The notes: generated by a model not told the origin, from the letters alone. Positions 1 through 8,932 are shown, counted from the stretch's first letter. The stretch is 64,000 bases of DNA from Trueperella abortisuis (GCF_030811095.1 NZ_JAUSQL010000001.1:496001-560000), one strand, 5' to 3'. Numbers and translations: made by a program.

Positions 1-884
1 ATCGGCAGATTTGCGCCCTTGACCAGGCGTACCTTGATCGGGGCGCCGCCGTCCGCCACGCGCCGAGCGGCCCACGCTTGCAGGCGCTCCATCGCCGGAA
101 GGGAATCCGGCAGGTAGGCCTGCAACACGATGCCGGCACGCAGGTTCTTAAACTCGTCACGATCGAGAACGCCGGTGAAGACGTCGATCGTCAGATGGAG
201 ATCGTGGTACTCCTCCATGTCGAGGTTGACGAACTTGCCGCCCTTGTTCGCCGTGCGGTACAGCGGCAACAGCGCCTCGACCGCCTGGTCGACCGCCTGC
301 TGGTATCCCCAGGGGTTGTGGACGCCGAGCACCGAGGAGACCTTGATCGACACGTAGTCCACGAAGTCGTACTCGAGCAGCTCCTTGACGGCGGCCAAGC
401 GGTGAGCGGCCTCCTTCTTGCCGAGCACCGCCTCGCCGAGCAGGTTGAGGTTCAGGCGCGAACCGTCCGAGCGAAGCTTCTTCACCGCCGGGCCGAGCTT
501 CTTCGGCGTCGTGTCCAGCACGAGGTTGCCCACGAGCATGCGGAACACTCGGAAGGCCGCCTCGGTGATGAACGTGGGGGATGCGGGAGCGAGTGCGCCA
601 CCGACCTTTGCGGGTAGCGACAGGTAGGAGGGAAGGAAGCTCGCGGGCTTCTTCACAAGCTTGTTGAGGTTGCGTGCGCGGGTCTTCGGGTCCTCGGGGC
701 GGATCACACCGTCAACGAATTGGACCGTGAAGTCGAGCCCGCCCTCACCTTTGAGGACTTGAGACAACAACTTGCCAGCGCGATCCTCGGGGAAGGATGC
801 TGAGCGCTTGGCCCATGTCTTAGCCTGGTCAATGGCTGCGTGCGCCACCTTGGAAAAATCGACGTCATTCTTGACTTCTGCCAC
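1..884 (-). CDS. putA: Bifunctional proline dehydrogenase / P5C dehydrogenase, N-terminal part (cut by window edge)
   Basis: This is the first ~294 codons of a protein that runs off the left edge. The reading frame has no stop on the minus strand. It carries proline dehydrogenase features: a GIVLQAYLPDS strand, then VRLVKGANL at the window edge, which matches the RLVKGAYW-type FAD/substrate motif of the PRODH barrel. The start is a GTG at 884 with GGAG a few bases upstream; the nearby ATG is in another frame. The enzyme oxidises proline to glutamate. The divergent proline symporter next door supports the call. Whether the second (aldehyde dehydrogenase) half is fused cannot be seen here; large actinobacterial PutA proteins usually have it. 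Confidence 0.85.
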   Translation of the reverse strand, partial: MAEVKNDVDFSKVAHAAIDQAKTWAKRSASFPEDRAGKLLSQVLKGEGGLDFTVQFVDGVIRPEDPKTRARNLNKLVKKPASFLPSYLSLPAKVGGALAPASPTFITEAAFRVFRMLVGNLVLDTTPKKLGPAVKKLRSDGSRLNLNLLGEAVLGKKEAAHRLAAVKELLEYDFVDYVSIKVSSVLGVHNPWGYQQAVDQAVEALLPLYRTANKGGKFVNLDMEEYHDLHLTIDVFTGVLDRDEFKNLRAGIVLQAYLPDSLPAMERLQAWAARRVADGGAPIKVRLVKGANLP

Positions 885-916
885 TGTATCTCCATCTTTG
901 CAGTCGTGTGGCCGAC

Positions 917-939
917 GAGGGCCAAGTGCCCTCATTGTA
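917..939 (-). promoter_or_regulatory. putA promoter with operator-like inverted repeat
   Basis: Reading the minus strand, a good -10 hexamer TACAAT (934-939) is followed directly by an inverted repeat GAGGGC-acttg-GCCCTC (917-933) that would cover the transcription start. A regulator or a 5' UTR hairpin could act here. No convincing -35 was seen. Confidence 0.45.
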
Positions 940-992
940 GAACGGCGAGTGACGTCGAGCCACTGAAAAAGTGGTCATTTATCGAAATTCTC

Positions 993-1020
993 TTTACATC
1001 GAGTTATTTTCGGGTATTCT
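993..1020 (+). promoter_or_regulatory. putP promoter
   Basis: TTTACA (993-998), 16 bases, then TATTCT (1015-1020), about 70 bases ahead of the putP start. The local sequence is clearly AT-richer than the flanking genes. Confidence 0.55.
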
Positions 1021-1091
1021 CGCTTTCAATCGCCCGTGTTGCATGGCGCACATGACCACTGGCTCACCAACAACAAATAGGGAGAATATCG

Positions 1092-2690
1092 ATGAGCGAT
1101 ACAGCATGGCAGATCTTCACCATGGTCTTGTACTTCCTCCTCATGATCGCGATTGGCTTGTGGGCCTACCGCAAGACGTCCGACGTCGATGACTACATGC
1201 TCGGCGGACGCCAACTCAATCCAGCGGTTGCGGCGCTGTCCGCCGGCGCATCCGACATGTCCGGCTGGCTCCTCATGGGCTTGCCCGGCGCGCTCTACCT
1301 TTCCGGCGTATTCGAGTTCTGGATCGCGATCGGCCTGACGATCGGCGCGTGGCTGAACTGGAAGTTCGTCGCGCCCCGCCTGCGCTCCTACACCGAGGTG
1401 TCGAACAACTCGATCACGGTTCCGTCCTTCCTCGACTCACGCCTGCGCGACTCTACCCACAGCTTGCGCATCGTCTCCGGCTTCATCATCCTGTTCTACT
1501 TCACCTTCTACGTCTCCTCCGGCCTGGTGGCCGGCGGCACGTTCTTCGAGGGCGCCTTCGGTGTGGACTACAAGATGGGCATGCTCCTCATCGCCGCGAT
1601 CACCGTGTTCTACACGCTGGTGGGCGGCTTCCTCGCCGTGTCTTACACCGACGCCGTGCAGGGCACCATCATGCTCCTCGCGCTCGTGCTCGTCCCCGCC
1701 GTCGGCATCTTCTACGTGGGCGGCTTCGGTGCCATGCTCGACGCGACGCGCTCCGTCGACCCCGAGCTCCTCAACCCGATGAAGAACGTCACCGTCATCG
1801 GCCTGATCTCGGCTATCGCCTGGGGCTTGGGCTACGTCGGCCAGCCCCACATCATCGTCCGCTTCATGGCTCTGCGCAATCCGAAGGAGGCCTCCTCCGC
1901 CCGCCGCATCGGCATCGGCTGGATGCTGCTGGCCGTCTTCGGGGCGCTGTTCACCGCACTCGTGGGCGTGGCCGTCTACAAGCACGACACGTCGATGCTC
2001 GCCAACCCCGAGCAGGTCTTCATCGCGCTGGGCCAGCTGCTCTTCCACCCCTTCATCGCCGGCTTCATGCTCGCCGCGATCCTCGCGGCCATCATGTCCA
2101 CGATCTCCTCCCAGCTGCTCGTCAGCTCCTCCGCCCTCATCGAGGACGTCTACATGACGTTCACCAACCACAAGCTCTCGGCGAAGAAGGGCGTGATGCT
2201 CTCGCGAATCGCGGTGGCCGGCATCGCCGTCCTCGCCGCGGGACTCGCCCTGCACCCGAACGACACGATCCTCGGGCTCGTGGCCTTCGCCTGGGCCGGC
2301 TTCGGCGCCTCCTTCGGCCCCACCATCGTCCTCAGCCTCTACTGGCGCAAGCTCACCGGCTTCGGCGCGCTGGCCGGCATGATCATGGGTGCCGTGACCG
2401 TGGCGGTGTGGGGTAACCTCGACGGCGGCATCCTCGACCTGTACGAGATCGTGCCCGGATTCATCGTCAACCTCGTGGTCACCTACATCATGTCCTCGCT
2501 GACCTACCGGCCCAACGCCATCGTAGAAAAGGAATTCGACACCGCCGTGGCGCTGACGAAGGACTGGTCGCGCCACGACGCGCTCACGGCCGAGGTGCGC
2601 CAGGTGGTGGCGGATAACCCCGACGGCTACAAGCCGCGGTCGGCCACCCTCGTCGCCGACGACGGCAGCGAGGTCGAGCTGCCCAAGTAG
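1092..2690 (+). CDS. putP: Sodium/proline symporter
   Basis: A solute:sodium symporter family protein of 532 residues, close to the ~500 of E. coli PutP, with about 13 membrane segments. The segment SAGASDMSGWLLMGLPGA falls at residues 50-67, so Asp55 and Ser57 coincide with the Na+-site residues of E. coli PutP. The later IMSTISSQLL segment supplies the Ser/Thr pair of the second half of the sodium site. GGGAGA lies 7 bases before the ATG. It imports proline with Na+, and divergent transcription from putA makes this a proline-catabolism locus. The C-terminal ~40 residues are hydrophilic and cytoplasmic. Confidence 0.93.
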   Translation: MSDTAWQIFTMVLYFLLMIAIGLWAYRKTSDVDDYMLGGRQLNPAVAALSAGASDMSGWLLMGLPGALYLSGVFEFWIAIGLTIGAWLNWKFVAPRLRSYTEVSNNSITVPSFLDSRLRDSTHSLRIVSGFIILFYFTFYVSSGLVAGGTFFEGAFGVDYKMGMLLIAAITVFYTLVGGFLAVSYTDAVQGTIMLLALVLVPAVGIFYVGGFGAMLDATRSVDPELLNPMKNVTVIGLISAIAWGLGYVGQPHIIVRFMALRNPKEASSARRIGIGWMLLAVFGALFTALVGVAVYKHDTSMLANPEQVFIALGQLLFHPFIAGFMLAAILAAIMSTISSQLLVSSSALIEDVYMTFTNHKLSAKKGVMLSRIAVAGIAVLAAGLALHPNDTILGLVAFAWAGFGASFGPTIVLSLYWRKLTGFGALAGMIMGAVTVAVWGNLDGGILDLYEIVPGFIVNLVVTYIMSSLTYRPNAIVEKEFDTAVALTKDWSRHDALTAEVRQVVADNPDGYKPRSATLVADDGSEVELPK

Positions 2691-2754
2691 GAGCAGGCTC
2701 CGGCGGCCATCGTGGGCGCGACGAGCGCGTTGCGCGAGGCACTGTAAAAGCACC

Positions 2755-2806
2755 GGACGAGTTTGGGGCGGTCTTCACATATGAGAAGACCGCCCCAAAC
2801 TCGTCC
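2755..2806. terminator. Long perfect palindrome between convergent putP and FKBP gene
   Basis: Two 21-base arms (2755-2775 and 2786-2806) are perfectly complementary around a 10-base centre that is itself partly palindromic. There is no T-tract on either side. Its place between two convergent genes suggests a bidirectional terminator. Confidence 0.7.
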
Positions 2807-2830
2807 AGGAAACTTTAGACCCGGCGCCGA

Positions 2831-3274
2831 TCAGTTGTCGTGGAGCGTGTTGAAATTGAAGGCCGAATCCTGGATTCCCTTGATATCCACCACGAACACC
2901 AGGATGTCGTCGCCCTTAATGCCGGCGCGCGGGTTGCCCTGCGGGCCGTAGCCCTTAAACGGGGGCACGCAGATGAGCAGGCGCGAACCGACCTGCTTGC
3001 CGACGATCGCCTCATCCCAGCCCTCGATCACCATGCCCACACCGATCGGGAAGACGGCCTCGCCGTCGCGATAGTAGGAGGAATCGAAGATCGGGCCGTC
3101 CCAGATCTGGCCGTGGTAGTCGACCTCGATCTCGTCCCCGGCGTGCACGACCCGGCCGGTGCCCTCCTCCAAGACCTTGACGCGGAGCCCCTTCGGCGCC
3201 TCGGCGCCCTCGGGGAACGTGAGTTCGGGGGTCTGGCCAAAGGAACCCGACACTTCAGGGTAGATGATGCCCAT
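2831..3274 (-). CDS. FKBP-type peptidyl-prolyl cis-trans isomerase
   Basis: A 147-residue single-domain FKBP. Visible family elements are VDYHGQIWDGPIFDSS (strand plus the Asp/Phe of the proline pocket), a GMVIEGWDEAIVGKQVGS stretch with the pocket Val-Ile and Trp, and VPPFKGYGPQG with the pocket Tyr. It catalyses prolyl isomerisation in folding proteins. There is no signal peptide, so it is probably cytoplasmic. AAAGG precedes the ATG. A TAGACT -10 element sits at 3308-3313 on the same strand. It is monocistronic, ending in the long palindrome shared with putP. Confidence 0.92.
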   Translation of the reverse strand: MGIIYPEVSGSFGQTPELTFPEGAEAPKGLRVKVLEEGTGRVVHAGDEIEVDYHGQIWDGPIFDSSYYRDGEAVFPIGVGMVIEGWDEAIVGKQVGSRLLICVPPFKGYGPQGNPRAGIKGDDILVFVVDIKGIQDSAFNFNTLHDN

Positions 3275-3383
3275 GACAGCCTTTCAACGGTGAATACAAC
3301 CGTGCCCAGTCTACCGTGTGTCCACGCCAAACATGCCCGCTAAGGTGGTGCCGGGTCCAAGCGCACCCGGCGAGCGGGCGTCG

Positions 3384-4058
3384 TCAGCTAAGATCCGCGA
3401 GCGGACCTGCGCCCGGCATCGGGCATGCCATGCCCGTCTTGGCATGGCAACGGTAGCCGTGGGGCACCTTGATGAGGTACTGCTGGTGATCTTCTTCGGC
3501 CGGGAAGAACCCGGTGGTCTGGCTGACGTCAACGATCTGCGTGACGATGGGGCCTTGGCCGGCGGCGCGCAGCACGTCGTCGTAGGCGTCACGAGACTCG
3601 GTTGCGAGGCGCGACTGCTCGGGCGTCGTGGTGAAGATAGCCGAGCGGTACTGGGTGCCGACGTCGTTGCCCTGCGCGTTGAGGGAGGTCGGGTCGTGAC
3701 ACTCCCAGAACGTCTTGAGGATGAGGGGCAACGGATCGGTGCCCGAATAGACCACGCGGACGGTCTCGGTGTGGCCGGTCATCCCGGTGCAGACCTCGCC
3801 GTAGGTGGGGTTGGGGGTGAAACCGCCCATGAAGCCCACCGCCGTGGTCACCACCCCGGGCAGGTCCCACATGATCTCCTCCACGCCCCAGTAGCAGCCG
3901 GCGGCGAGAAAGATCTCCGCCTGGCCCTCCCCAACGGGTGCGAGGATATCCGTGCCAAGCTTGAGGTGCGGTGCCGGATGAATGAGGATCGGCTCGCCGC
4001 GCCCGGGCAACGCATCCTCCGCCACGACCATGGATGGTGCGGTGCGGCGAATAAACAC
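3384..4058 (-). CDS. msrA: Peptide methionine-S-sulfoxide reductase A
   Basis: Reduces the S form of oxidised methionine in proteins. The catalytic motif is GCYWGVE with Cys55 (family usual GCFWG), followed by GGFTPNPTYGEVCTG, TGHTE and GTQYRSAI. The C-terminal YRCHAKTGMAC provides recycling cysteines. The N-terminal ADALPGR-type extension resembles E. coli MsrA, which favours the full-length start. That start is a GTG whose first base is the last base of the greA stop (TAGTG), so translation is probably coupled to greA. An internal ATG at codon 10 has no ribosome binding site. Confidence 0.92.
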   Translation of the reverse strand: MFIRRTAPSMVVAEDALPGRGEPILIHPAPHLKLGTDILAPVGEGQAEIFLAAGCYWGVEEIMWDLPGVVTTAVGFMGGFTPNPTYGEVCTGMTGHTETVRVVYSGTDPLPLILKTFWECHDPTSLNAQGNDVGTQYRSAIFTTTPEQSRLATESRDAYDDVLRAAGQGPIVTQIVDVSQTTGFFPAEEDHQQYLIKVPHGYRCHAKTGMACPMPGAGPLADLS

Positions 4059-4531
4059 TAGTGGGCCTCGATCGAGAGGATGTTGACGGTGAACTCTTTA
4101 CCGTTCGGCGCGATGTAGGAGGTGGACTCGCCCACCTTCAGGCCCATGATCGCCTCGCCCAGCGGCGCCGACTCGGGGTAGACATCCACGTCCACCCAAT
4201 CCTGAGCCTGCCGGGCGCCCAGCAGGAAGCGCTTCTCCTTGCCGTTCACCGTGGCCGTGATGATGAGCCCGGGCGCCACCGTATCGGTGGCCTGCTCGCC
4301 TTCGCCAACCTGGGCGTGCTCGAGGAGGTAGGTCAGCTCCTGGATGCGGCCCTCCATCTTGGACTGCTCCTCGCGGGCGGCGTGATAACCGCCGTTCTCC
4401 CTGAGGTCGCCCTCCGAGCGGGCAGCCTCGATACGCTGGGCGATCTCGGCGCGGCCGGTCGTCTTCATTTCCTCCAGCTCGGCGGAGAGGCGGTCGAACG
4501 ACTCCTTCGACAGCCACGTGGTCTCAGCCAT
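4058..4531 (-). CDS. greA: Transcription elongation factor GreA
   Basis: A 157-residue GreA. The N-terminal coiled coil carries the tip sequence EGDLRENGGYHAAREEQ, whose Asp and Glu stimulate RNA cleavage by RNA polymerase; the GG variant is typical of actinobacteria. A C-terminal FKBP-like domain follows. The start is the ATG preceded by AAGGAGG, not an upstream in-frame codon, because the family begins at TWLSKESFDRL. It rescues backtracked polymerase. It forms a two-gene unit with msrA, overlapping by one base. Confidence 0.95.
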   Translation of the reverse strand: MAETTWLSKESFDRLSAELEEMKTTGRAEIAQRIEAARSEGDLRENGGYHAAREEQSKMEGRIQELTYLLEHAQVGEGEQATDTVAPGLIITATVNGKEKRFLLGARQAQDWVDVDVYPESAPLGEAIMGLKVGESTSYIAPNGKEFTVNILSIEAH

Positions 4532-4816
4532 GAGGTTCCTCCTTACGGTGCGAGCGCCCACAGGCGCAGACGCGACATATAAAAACATGCCCACCATGTC
4601 GGGCACGTATCTGGCGAGAATAACACCAAGAACACACCCGCTTCAAGGGATTTCGAGGGTGTTTACTCAGGGCGGAGTGGTGGCCCGGGGTGGCGTCGAA
4701 GCCCGCCTCGGCCGACAGGCGCCACGAGGGCCGGGTGTGAGAAAACATCCTGCACTCGGCTCGCCTTCCGCCGTTGTCCTATACTCTGCCGTGATGCCTA
4801 TCGACGAGGAGGAACT

Positions 4817-5686
4817 GTGGCAGAACGCAGACTCATGGCAGTGCACGCCCACCCTGACGACGAGTCCTCGAAGGGCGCCGGCACGATGGCCAAGTACGCC
4901 AAGCACGGCAGGGTCCGCGTGGTCACGTGTACCGGTGGGGAACGCGGCGACATCCTCAACCCTCGTCTCGTCGACGACGCCGACCTGGCAGCCAACCTGC
5001 CCGCCGTGCGTCGTGAGGAGATGGCCCGCGCCGCCAAGGCGCTCGGGATCGAACACCGCTGGCTTGGCTTCGTCGACTCGGGTTTGCCGGAGGGAGACCC
5101 GCTCCCTGCCCTGGATCCGGGTAGTTTCGCGATGGCGCCGCTCGACGTCGTTGTGGAGGCGCTCGTGCGTGAGATCCGCGAGTTCAAACCACAGGTGCTC
5201 CTGACCTACAACGAGAACGGCGGCTACCCGCACCCGGATCACATCCGCACCCACATCGCTTCGATCATGGCGGTTGCCGCCGCACACGACCCCCAGGCTT
5301 ACCCCGAGGCGGGCGCGCCCTGGCAGGTGTCGAAGGTGTACTACGACGTCATGTTCAACCGTCCGCGCATCGAGGCTTTCGACGCCGCCCTACGCGCTGC
5401 CGGCCTGGACAGCCCGTTCGATTGGTGGCTCGAGCGTGACACCGTGGCGATCCAGCCCTCCGCCCGCATCGACGTGGCCGACTTCTTTCCCCAGCGTGAC
5501 GCCGCCCTGCGCGCCCACGCCAGCCAGATCGACCCCGACGGCTTCTTCTTCGCCATGCCCCGCGACCTGGAGGCCAAGGTCTGGCCGTGGGAGGAGTACG
5601 TGCTGGCGCTCACGACGGTCGGGCAACCGGCCGGCGTCGAGACCGACCTGTTCGAGCGCGTGCCGGGCGTGGAGCTGGTGGACTGA
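4817..5686 (+). CDS. mca: Mycothiol S-conjugate amidase
   Basis: A PIG-L/LmbE-fold zinc amidase of 289 residues. Near the N-terminus AHPDDESSKGAG gives the zinc ligands His12 and Asp15, and Lys19, a residue I recall as separating Mca from the related deacetylase MshB. GERGDILNP and, near residue 140, PHPDHIRTH complete the site. It cleaves mycothiol S-conjugates to mercapturic acids for detoxification, which implies the cell makes mycothiol. The GTG start has GAGGAGGA 5 bases upstream. A TATACT -10 lies at 4780-4785. In mycobacteria the homologue also sits beside greA. Confidence 0.92.
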   Translation: MAERRLMAVHAHPDDESSKGAGTMAKYAKHGRVRVVTCTGGERGDILNPRLVDDADLAANLPAVRREEMARAAKALGIEHRWLGFVDSGLPEGDPLPALDPGSFAMAPLDVVVEALVREIREFKPQVLLTYNENGGYPHPDHIRTHIASIMAVAAAHDPQAYPEAGAPWQVSKVYYDVMFNRPRIEAFDAALRAAGLDSPFDWWLERDTVAIQPSARIDVADFFPQRDAALRAHASQIDPDGFFFAMPRDLEAKVWPWEEYVLALTTVGQPAGVETDLFERVPGVELVD

Positions 5687-5702
5687 GCCTAGACGAAGAG
5701 GC

Positions 5703-6443
5703 CTAGACGAACAGCGCGAGCCAAACCGCCACCGAATGGCAGGCGTAGCCGATCACGGTGCCCGTGTGGAAGAACTCGTGGAAGCCGAACCACTTCGGCC
5801 ACGGGTTGGGCCAGCGCAGTGCGTAGAACACGGCGCCGATCGTGTAGGCAATACCGCCGGCGAGTAGCAGGATGACGATCGCCGGACCGCCCGCGGTCCA
5901 GAAGTTGGGCAGGAACCAGAGCGCCACCCAGCCGAGCGCCACGTAGAGCGCCACGAGGAACCACCGCGGGGCACTGATCTTGAAGACATGAATGAGGGTG
6001 CCGATGATAGCCCCGCTCCACACGATCCCGAGCACCAGTGCCGCCGTCTTCGCGGGCAGGAGCACCACGGACAGCGGGGTGTAGGTGCCGGCGATGAGGA
6101 GGAAGATGTTGGCGTGATCGATGCGCCGGAGTACGGCGTGAACCTTCTCGCCCCAATTGCCCAGGTGGTACAGGCCGGAGTTTCCGAAGAGCAAAACCGC
6201 GGCGAGGGCAAAGACGACGCAGGCGAGGGTTGCCGCCGTGCCCGAGGCGAAGATGATGAGCAGGATGCCGTTGGCCAGCGCCAACGGTGCGGTGATGGCA
6301 TGAATCCAACCGCGCACCTTCGGCTTGGGGAGGGCGGCGAAGTAGGACTTGCGTTCCGCGCGTGTCGAGGGCTTGTGGCGGACCGAGGGCGCCGGCGTCT
6401 TTGGCTTGACGTTGCCGTTAGCGGGGGATGCGTGATCGATCAT
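5703..6443 (-). CDS. trhA: Hemolysin III / TrhA family membrane protein
   Basis: A 246-residue membrane protein with seven predicted membrane segments after a ~45-residue basic cytoplasmic head. It shows the PAQR/hemolysin III signatures: the RIDHANIFLLIAGTYTP segment (Asp, His and Thr conserved) and the C-terminal EFFHTGTVIGYACHSVAV with two His of the presumed metal site. The precise activity of the bacterial family is not settled (membrane homeostasis and hemolysis have both been reported). It is divergent from the prenyl synthase gene, as in M. tuberculosis Rv1085c/Rv1086. A short direct repeat (GCCTAGACGAA twice) spans its stop and that of mca. Confidence 0.9.
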   Translation of the reverse strand: MIDHASPANGNVKPKTPAPSVRHKPSTRAERKSYFAALPKPKVRGWIHAITAPLALANGILLIIFASGTAATLACVVFALAAVLLFGNSGLYHLGNWGEKVHAVLRRIDHANIFLLIAGTYTPLSVVLLPAKTAALVLGIVWSGAIIGTLIHVFKISAPRWFLVALYVALGWVALWFLPNFWTAGGPAIVILLLAGGIAYTIGAVFYALRWPNPWPKWFGFHEFFHTGTVIGYACHSVAVWLALFV

Positions 6444-6556
6444 GCCCTTACCCTATGCCTAAAACCGGGCGGAGCAAAGGGGTAAGTACGTGACGTGGCG
6501 AAACGCCTGGCGGAGTGCGGTTAGACTGGGGATACCAGTGTAGGAAAGGTTGGCTC

Positions 6557-7318
6557 ATGCGCGTGCCCGAGTTTCTCTATTCGCTCTACGAGCGGCGCCT
6601 CACTCGCGAAATCGACCCGGATCGCCGCCCATGCCATGTGGGGATCATCCTTGACGGCAACCGGCGCTGGGCAAAGCAGCTGGGCTCGTCGGCGTCGGCG
6701 GGGCACCGCAAGGGCGCCGACCACGTGAGCGAGGTACTCGACTGGTGTGCGGAGGCCGGAATCCAGATCGTCACGCTGTGGATGCTTTCCACCGACAACC
6801 TCAAGCGATCGTCCGAGGAGCTCGTTGCACTGATGGCGATCATCGCCGACACCGTGGAGAATCTGGGCGCGAGTGGGCGGTGGAAGATCCGCATCATCGG
6901 CGACCTCAAGCTCGTGCCCGACGAGTTCGCCGCCCGGCTTCGCGCCACCGAGGAGCGCACCGCGGCGGCAAACGGTATGACGGTCAACATCGCAGTCGGC
7001 TACGGTGGGCGCCATGAGATCACCGACGCCGTGCGAACCTACCTGCGCGAACGCGCCCGGGATGGGGCCACGCTGGATCAGGTGGCCGACGAGATCAACA
7101 TCGGTGCCATCACCGAGCACATGTACACCAAGGGGCAGCCCGATCCGGACCTCATCATCCGCACCTCCGGTGAACAGCGCATGAGCGGCTTCATGTTGTG
7201 GCAGACGGTCCACACGGAACTCTACTTCTGCGAGGCCTACTGGCCAGAGTTTCGCCGCACGGACCTGCTGCGCGCACTGCGCGACTACGCCGCCCGTGAG
7301 CGGCGCATGGGAAAGTAG
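6557..7318 (+). CDS. uppS: cis-Prenyl diphosphate synthase (isoprenyl transferase)
   Basis: A 253-residue UPP synthase family enzyme that adds isoprene units in cis. ILDGNRRWAKQ places the catalytic Asp33 and the phosphate-binding Gly34-Asn35-Arg36. TDNLKRS and the C-terminal RTSGEQRMSGFMLWQ with the following TELYF are also canonical. AGGAAAGG lies 7 bases before the chosen ATG; an upstream in-frame start would add 14 residues that do not look conserved. The neighbouring hemolysin III gene and the position relative to mca match M. tuberculosis Rv1086, a short-chain (Z-farnesyl) synthase, so a short product rather than undecaprenyl diphosphate is possible. Chain length cannot be read here. 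Confidence 0.9.
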   Translation: MRVPEFLYSLYERRLTREIDPDRRPCHVGIILDGNRRWAKQLGSSASAGHRKGADHVSEVLDWCAEAGIQIVTLWMLSTDNLKRSSEELVALMAIIADTVENLGASGRWKIRIIGDLKLVPDEFAARLRATEERTAAANGMTVNIAVGYGGRHEITDAVRTYLRERARDGATLDQVADEINIGAITEHMYTKGQPDPDLIIRTSGEQRMSGFMLWQTVHTELYFCEAYWPEFRRTDLLRALRDYAARERRMGK

Positions 7319-7399
7319 GGGGCGCAGGTACGTGGGGCGGAGCCCGGGCGATGAGGGCACGAAGGACCCGCGTGGGGAAGTGGCGCCCGCGCGGGGAGT

Positions 7400-8932
7400 C
7401 TAGGCCGAATGGGGCTCGGTGCGCGTTTCTTCCGCCGCCGGGTGCTCGCCTTCATCCTTGAGGGAGCGAGCCAGGGAGATCATGACGCCGACCATGACGA
7501 ACCCGAAGGGTAGGCCCATGATGATCGTGGCGTTCTGAAGGGCCGGAATCCCGTCAACAATGAGCATCGCGATCGTGAGCACGCCCGTGGCGACCGCCCA
7601 CAGCGCCCTCATGGGCAGGCGAGCATCGACGCTCGGGTCGGGAAGCTTGCTCGAGAGGTTCGCCATGACGAGCGCACCTGAATCGGCTGAGGTGATGTAG
7701 AAGAGAAGCCCGGTCAGGCAGGCGATGGAGATGATGACGGTGGGGATGGGGTGGGTCTCAAGCAGCGCGAAAATGCCGCGCTCGGGGCTAGCCAGGGTTA
7801 GTTCGGCAAAGTCGAGGTCGCCGCCGCGGATCATCTCAATGGCCCGGCCTCCGAAGATCGTGGCCCAAGCCCCCACGTAGAGCAGGGGGATGGTGAGGGT
7901 GCCGAGAACGAATTGGCCGATCGTGCGCCCGTGGGAGATGCGTGCCAGGAAGAGGCCGACGAAGGATGCCCAGGCGATCCACCAGGCCCAGAAGAATAAC
8001 GTCCACAGTGTCATCCAGGCCTCGGGGTAGTCGATCGCCATCGTGTCCATGAACATGGACGGGAACAGGGCCACGAAGTCGCCGATGTTCATGACGATGG
8101 AGCGCAGCAGATAGGTCGTGTTACCGGTGATGAGAACCCACAGGCACAGGAACAGGGACAGGCACACGTTGAGTTGGGACAGGATCTTGATCCCACGGTT
8201 GATGCCTGAGACGGCAGACAGGGTGGCGGCTGTGATTGCGAGGATGACCAGGCCGAGGTGAACCCACCGGTTGGCCTCGAGCCCGACGAGAATCTCGAGA
8301 GCGGTGGCGAGCATGACGACGCCGATGCCGAGGGAGGTGGCCAGGCCGAAGATGGTGGCCACGATCGTGGCCACATCGACGCTGTGACCAGCCCATCCTT
8401 CGGTCCGCTTGCCGAGCAGGGGACTAAGGGTTGACCGAACAGCGAGCGGCAGCTTCTTCCGGTAGGCGAAGTAGCCCATGGCGATGCCCATGAGGCAGTA
8501 CATGCCCCAGCCGTGCAGACCGTAGTGGAACATGGTCCACACCGGGGCCTGTTCGGCGGCCGCGAGAGACTGGGGTTCGAGCTGCGGGGGCCTCATGTAC
8601 TGCTGGACGGGCTCGGAGACCGCGAAGAAGAGAATGTCGGTGCCGATGCCGGCGGCGAAGAGCATGCAGGCCCACGAAAACGTCGAGTATTCCGGCTTCG
8701 CGTCATCGCCGCCCAAACGGACGTGGGAGTACTTGAAACCAATGACGACGACGAAGACGAGAACGGTCGCGGCCAGGAGGACGAAGAACCATCCGAACCA
8801 GTCGGAGACCGCTTCCACCACCCGGGTGAGGAGCGAGGCCGTGCCCGTCGGGGTGACGAGTGCCGCGCCCGCTACGAGAGCAATAATGACGAGGGAGGCG
8901 AGGACGACGGGCCTGCGGGTTGTTGCTTTCAC
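7400..8932 (-). CDS. BCCT family betaine/choline/carnitine transporter
   Basis: A 510-residue transporter with the 12-segment BCCT plan. Key stretches are AAGIGTDILFFAVSEPVQQY (family G-G-SEP region, BetT-like TD version), FHYGLHGWGMYCLMG, and FFWAWWIAWASFVGLFLAR followed by ISHGRTI. It imports trimethylammonium compounds such as choline or glycine betaine. The C-terminal tail after the last segment is short (~25 residues), unlike the long osmosensory tail of BetP. No choline oxidation genes lie nearby, so an osmoprotectant role is only an inference. Confidence 0.88.
   Translation of the reverse strand: MKATTRRPVVLASLVIIALVAGAALVTPTGTASLLTRVVEAVSDWFGWFFVLLAATVLVFVVVIGFKYSHVRLGGDDAKPEYSTFSWACMLFAAGIGTDILFFAVSEPVQQYMRPPQLEPQSLAAAEQAPVWTMFHYGLHGWGMYCLMGIAMGYFAYRKKLPLAVRSTLSPLLGKRTEGWAGHSVDVATIVATIFGLATSLGIGVVMLATALEILVGLEANRWVHLGLVILAITAATLSAVSGINRGIKILSQLNVCLSLFLCLWVLITGNTTYLLRSIVMNIGDFVALFPSMFMDTMAIDYPEAWMTLWTLFFWAWWIAWASFVGLFLARISHGRTIGQFVLGTLTIPLLYVGAWATIFGGRAIEMIRGGDLDFAELTLASPERGIFALLETHPIPTVIISIACLTGLLFYITSADSGALVMANLSSKLPDPSVDARLPMRALWAVATGVLTIAMLIVDGIPALQNATIIMGLPFGFVMVGVMISLARSLKDEGEHPAAEETRTEPHSA

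Noticed and set aside
1437..2753. Long open frame on the minus strand opposite putP, and a 355-codon alternative plus-strand frame (1349-2416)
   Set aside because: His/Arg/Asp-rich low-complexity translations in shadow frames of a clear transporter gene; they arise from GC-rich third positions.
7367..7395. CCCGCG...CGCGGG pair between convergent uppS and the BCCT gene as a terminator
   Set aside because: Only six paired bases with a long GC-rich loop; too weak to separate from background in this composition.
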